A stretch of DNA of 8,234 nucleotides from Kiritimatiellia bacterium. GTDB taxonomy: Bacteria > Verrucomicrobiota > Kiritimatiellia > RFP12 > UBA1067. Numbering within the stretch: the first letter of the stretch is position 1; the number at the start of each line of letters is the position of its first letter. Where the stretch lies: the NCBI GenBank assembly GCA_017508315.1, contig JAFVZE010000211.1, positions 1 to 8,234 on the forward strand. The letters run 5' to 3'. The translations under genes and the position numbers were made by a program. The notes beneath the pieces are model-generated. The model searched no databases, was not told where the DNA came from, and saw nothing but the letters and a program-made list of their open reading frames with translations. Positions 6,548 through 8,234 of this stretch are shown piece by piece.

Positions 6548-7150
6548 ATGGCTTTTGATGCGGTGACGTTCGATTTGTCGTTCGACAGGAGCAGAGTCGG
6601 CGATGCCGGAAAGCTTGCGGCCAGATGCTACACCGTCGACGGAGTGACGGATCCGGGCGGCGGATTGCGTCCGCTTTCGATCGGTCAGCTGGTGATGGCC
6701 ATATGTCTTGCGCGGGCCGCGGAACTGGAGGCGGAAATCATCGGAATAGTCGAAGATCTTGACAGGACGTCGGAGGATCTCGAGCTCTTGTCGAAGATCG
6801 AAAGCGATATCGTCAACTGCACTTCCGGCAGCATCGATCTCAACGGCATGATGATCGACTCTCTGGGCGTCTCGTACAAGACGTATCTCACCAATCCGGA
6901 AAATCCGGATCCTGCCTCCGGCGTCGTGCCCGGAATGGGTTTGACCGATGTCCCCGATGCCGCCGACAGCGCTTCCGAGCAGCTTATAACCGACATCGAG
7001 GCGAAGATGGATTCTCTGAACAGTTTTTCGCAGCAGACGATGATCGATCTCCAGTCGCTCACCGCCAAGCGTGACCAGTCCTATGACATGATCTCCAATA
7101 TTCTCAAGAGTCTCAATACGACGCTTCTGGCCAATGTCAACAATATGTAG
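6548..7150 (+). CDS. EspA/SseB-like hydrophilic translocator or filament subunit, paralogue 4 of 4
   Basis: This is a 200-residue protein with AAAGGAGG (6533-6540) 7 bases before the ATG. It combines the N-terminal CYTVDGV motif (27-33) of paralogue 1 with the LSIGQLVMAICLARAAELE helix (43-61) of paralogue 3, linking the whole array. A coiled coil runs to about residue 90. The middle (92-143) is Gly/Pro/Asp-rich and likely surface-exposed (NPENPDPASGVVPGMG). The C-terminal coil carries QQTMIDLQSLTAKRD (162-176) and ends VNNM. There is no signal peptide or membrane segment. By analogy with SctA-class proteins it would act outside the cell at the needle tip or in a filament. It directly precedes the class I chaperone, making it one possible client. 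Confidence 0.74.
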   Translation: MAFDAVTFDLSFDRSRVGDAGKLAARCYTVDGVTDPGGGLRPLSIGQLVMAICLARAAELEAEIIGIVEDLDRTSEDLELLSKIESDIVNCTSGSIDLNGMMIDSLGVSYKTYLTNPENPDPASGVVPGMGLTDVPDAADSASEQLITDIEAKMDSLNSFSQQTMIDLQSLTAKRDQSYDMISNILKSLNTTLLANVNNM

Positions 7151-7175
7151 ACCGCCAGACCGCAAAGGAGGACAA

Positions 7176-7631
7176 ATGGATAAAGATGAATTGCTGATAA
7201 AAGAACTTTCGCATCATACCGGCGTCGAGATGGAGTATCGGACGGACGAGCGTCTGTGCGAGATTTCGGTTGACGGTCATGTTCTGATGCTGCGCTATCG
7301 TCCGGATGGAGATGACTGGCTTTATTTCGGCGTGGTTGCCGATTTCGAGGATGAGGGATTGTCTGAGGCGGTGCTGACCAGAGCGCTTGAGTTCAATCTT
7401 TTCGGTGCCGGGACCTCGGCATTCCATCTCGGACTTTTCGGCATGTCGTTCATCCTTTCCGGAACCGTGGCCATGGATGGTCTTACGGCGGAGTCGTTCG
7501 CCGACCGTTTGGTCGCTCTCGTCCGGAAAATTGAAGAGCTTTCGGGCGAACTTGCGGAAAGTGGTGCAGCGGTTCGTTCCGGGGAGGGCGAATCTTCCGG
7601 AGCTTTTGGCGCAGACCTCGTGCAGGTTTGA
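7176..7631 (+). CDS. Class I T3SS chaperone (CesT/SycE, Tir-chaperone family)
   Basis: This is a 151-residue protein; the family is usually 120-160. The start at 7176 has AAAGGAGG (7164-7171) 4 bases upstream; an open extension to 7134 overlaps the previous gene and is less likely. The typical fold order is visible: an N-terminal helix (3-14), beta strands (27-57: LCEISVDGHVLMLRY, DDWLYFGVVAD), the diagnostic helix and turn LTRALEFNLFGAGTSAFHLG (67-86), further strands (LFGMSFILSGTV) and a long C-terminal helix (103-128). Such acidic homodimers bind the N-terminal region of one or a few secreted effectors and present them to the T3SS ATPase. Residues 129-151 form a flexible Gly/Ser-rich tail. 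No effector-like gene is adjacent, so the client is unknown; candidates are the preceding paralogues or a distant effector. Confidence 0.88.
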   Translation: MDKDELLIKELSHHTGVEMEYRTDERLCEISVDGHVLMLRYRPDGDDWLYFGVVADFEDEGLSEAVLTRALEFNLFGAGTSAFHLGLFGMSFILSGTVAMDGLTAESFADRLVALVRKIEELSGELAESGAAVRSGEGESSGAFGADLVQV

Positions 7632-7660
7632 ATCCCCTGAAATCGCATCCGGTGTGCAAC

Positions 7661-7689
7661 TTGTCTTGGAGCGCAAGTTTTGGTAAAAT
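7661..7689 (+). promoter_or_regulatory. Promoter of the tRNA-Val gene
   Basis: TTGTCT (7661-7666) and TAAAAT (7684-7689) are spaced by exactly 17 bases, and TGG directly before the -10 gives an extended -10. Initiation near 7696 would place the tRNA 5' end about 10 bases downstream. A 6-base inverted repeat (AACTTG 7658-7663, CAAGTT 7674-7679) overlaps this promoter. Confidence 0.6.
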
Positions 7690-7705
7690 TGCGGAAATTT
7701 CGTTC

Positions 7706-7782
7706 GGGGATTTAGCTCAGTTGGTTAGAGCATCTCGTTTACACCGAGAGGGTCGGGGGTCCGAGTCCCTCAGTCCCCACCA
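7706..7782 (+). tRNA. tRNA-Val (anticodon UAC), CCA encoded
   Basis: The complete cloverleaf can be folded by hand. The acceptor stem is 7706-7712 with 7772-7778, including one G-U pair. The D arm is GCTC (7715-7718) with GAGC (7728-7731), and the loop holds GG. The anticodon stem is TCTCG (7733-7737) with CGAGA (7745-7749); the loop TTTACAC has anticodon TAC at 7740-7742, which reads valine GUA. The variable region is 5 bases. The T stem is GGGGG (7755-7759) with CCCTC (7767-7771). The discriminator base is A7779 and CCA is encoded at 7780-7782. The T loop reads TCCGAGT, so position 55 is C instead of the nearly universal U. All stems pair, so the gene looks functional. Confidence 0.95.
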
Positions 7783-7794
7783 GTCAAGAAGTCC

Positions 7795-7829
7795 GAAAGA
7801 GAGAAGTTCGCTTCTCTCTTTTCTCGTTT
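7795..7829 (+). terminator. Intrinsic terminator after tRNA-Val
   Basis: AAAGAGAGAAG (7796-7806) pairs perfectly with CTTCTCTCTTT (7811-7821) around a TTCG tetraloop, giving an 11-bp stem plus a G-T pair at the base, followed by a T-rich run broken by C and G residues. It lies 13 bases after the tRNA CCA. Confidence 0.8.
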
Positions 7830-7844
7830 CTACGCCGAGTGTTC

Positions 7845-7873
7845 AAAAAATCCCCGATTTATCGGGGTTTTTC
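7845..7873 (+). terminator. Second tandem intrinsic terminator, possibly bidirectional
   Basis: CCCCGA (7852-7857) pairs with TCGGGG (7862-7867) around TTTA, with five Ts after the stem and six As before it. The A and T runs on both sides mean it could stop transcription on either strand. It stands about 25 bases after the first terminator. Confidence 0.8.
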
Positions 7874-8006
7874 TTGCTCTTGTCCTTCCCGAAAACTTCT
7901 CCAGAGTGGGACGAGGTAGGGGGTGTGTCATGACCCACTCCCCTTGACTCACCCCCAATTTTCTCTGTCGCAAGGCCTAAAAGAGAGGTTTTGTCGTGCA
8001 AGAGAG
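7874..8006. other. Non-coding spacer with interleaved inverted repeats
   Basis: No supported reading frame is present. GAGTGGG (7904-7910) is the exact complement of CCCACTC (7934-7940). GGGGGTGTGTCA (7919-7930) is complementary to TGACTCACCCCC (7945-7956) with one mismatch. The two pairs interlock, so as RNA they could form either of two alternative hairpins or a pseudoknot. An AATTTT run follows directly. The perfect palindrome GTCATGAC (7927-7934) lies at the centre. A binding site, a small structured RNA or a decayed element are all possible. Confidence 0.4.
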
Positions 8007-8046
8007 AAAAAAACTGGGGCGTGAGACGCGTTGTCCCGCACCCCAG
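8007..8046 (-). terminator. Minus-strand intrinsic terminator
   Basis: Read on the minus strand, CTGGGG (8046-8041) pairs with CCCCAG (8019-8014). The stem continues by a G-T and a G-C pair, then after one mismatch by a 5-bp inner stem with a 5-base loop. Seven Ts follow at 8013-8007. It starts 24 bases after the minus-strand stop codon at 8071, which fits termination of that gene. Confidence 0.8.
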
Positions 8047-8070
8047 CGGTTGGGTTGAATTTCGGTGGCC

Positions 8071-8232
8071 TTACCGAGCTCGTTTCTTTCTTCTCTCCTC
8101 CCAGCGTTGGTGGCAGGCGAGTGCGTAATTCTCACGTGCTTTGGCTTTTTTCTCCCTTGCCCACTCGACGTTCTCCGGCGAAGCTTCGATTCCTGCCACC
8201 GCCTTGGCTATCGCTTCAACGACGAACTGAGA
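8071..8232 (-). CDS. C-terminal end of a minus-strand gene (5' partial), highly charged
   Basis: Read from the window edge, 53 codons are open before a TAA at 8073-8071. The frame has no start inside the window and continues beyond it. The tail begins SQFVVEAIAKAVAGIEASPE and ends with CHQRWEERRKKRAR. It is almost entirely helical in character and becomes very basic at the end, with one Cys-His pair. A good intrinsic terminator follows on the same strand, which supports a real gene converging on the tRNA. I recognise no family; a nucleic-acid-binding tail is one guess from charge alone. Confidence 0.6.
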   Translation of the reverse strand, partial: SQFVVEAIAKAVAGIEASPENVEWAREKKAKARENYALACHQRWEERRKKRAR

Positions 8233-8234
8233 GA

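Noticed and set aside
6516..6566. 16-codon open frame whose ATG overlaps the stop of paralogue 3 and runs into paralogue 4
   Set aside because: There is no SD of its own and no recognisable product; the overlap may help translational coupling, but a coding role cannot be supported.
7658..7683. AACTTG/CAAGTT inverted repeat as operon terminator
   Set aside because: The stem is only 6 bp with a 10-base loop and a short T run, and it overlaps the tRNA promoter; too weak to call.
7628..7933. Plus-strand open frame across the tRNA and both terminators
   Set aside because: It runs through a complete tRNA and two hairpin terminators and has no SD, so it is a chance frame.
1..8234. CRISPR array or insertion sequence
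   Set aside because: No regularly spaced repeats, transposase frame or terminal inverted repeats were seen anywhere in the window.

Overview
The window is dominated by one plus-strand operon (about 373-7631) that I read as the translocator/tip locus of a type III secretion system (T3SS) in a GC-rich Gram-negative-type bacterium. The key anchors are a class II translocator chaperone with tetratricopeptide repeats (SycD/LcrH/IpgC family), the two hydrophobic translocators that form the pore in the target membrane (SctE, YopB/IpaB-like; SctB, YopD/IpaC-like), and a class I CesT/SycE-type chaperone at the end. The taxon cannot be fixed from the sequence. The low resemblance to proteobacterial homologues would fit a non-proteobacterial T3SS carrier such as the PVC superphylum (Lentisphaerae/Verrucomicrobia/Chlamydiae), but that is a weak inference.

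Layout. 1-303: the end of a reading frame with a C-terminal membrane anchor. 304-372: a promoter-like region. 373-1649: three small or medium unknown genes; the third is coiled-coil and carries a short motif also found in SctE. 1672-4717: chaperone, sctE and sctB, tightly packed, with the chaperone stop overlapping the sctE start. 4734-7150: four consecutive proteins of 169-209 residues that are clearly paralogous to one another. They share a C-terminal coiled-coil signature (MQSL-x3-RD-like, ending in NM/RM) and resemble EspA/SseB-type hydrophilic translocators or filament subunits. A 59-base gap inside this array holds a perfect extended -10 promoter. 7176-7631: the CesT-like chaperone. 7706-7782: a tRNA-Val(UAC) with encoded CCA and its own promoter, followed by two tandem intrinsic terminators. 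7874-8006: non-coding DNA with interleaved inverted repeats. 8007-8232: a minus-strand intrinsic terminator and the C-terminal end of a minus-strand gene that continues past the window.

Likely working model: the SycD-like chaperone holds SctE and SctB in the cytoplasm before export. The four tip/filament paralogues would form or decorate the needle tip or an extension between needle and translocon. The class I chaperone serves either one of these proteins or an effector encoded elsewhere. No needle, ATPase or export-gate gene lies in the window. The most unusual point is the fourfold array of tip/filament-like paralogues in one operon, split by an internal promoter.
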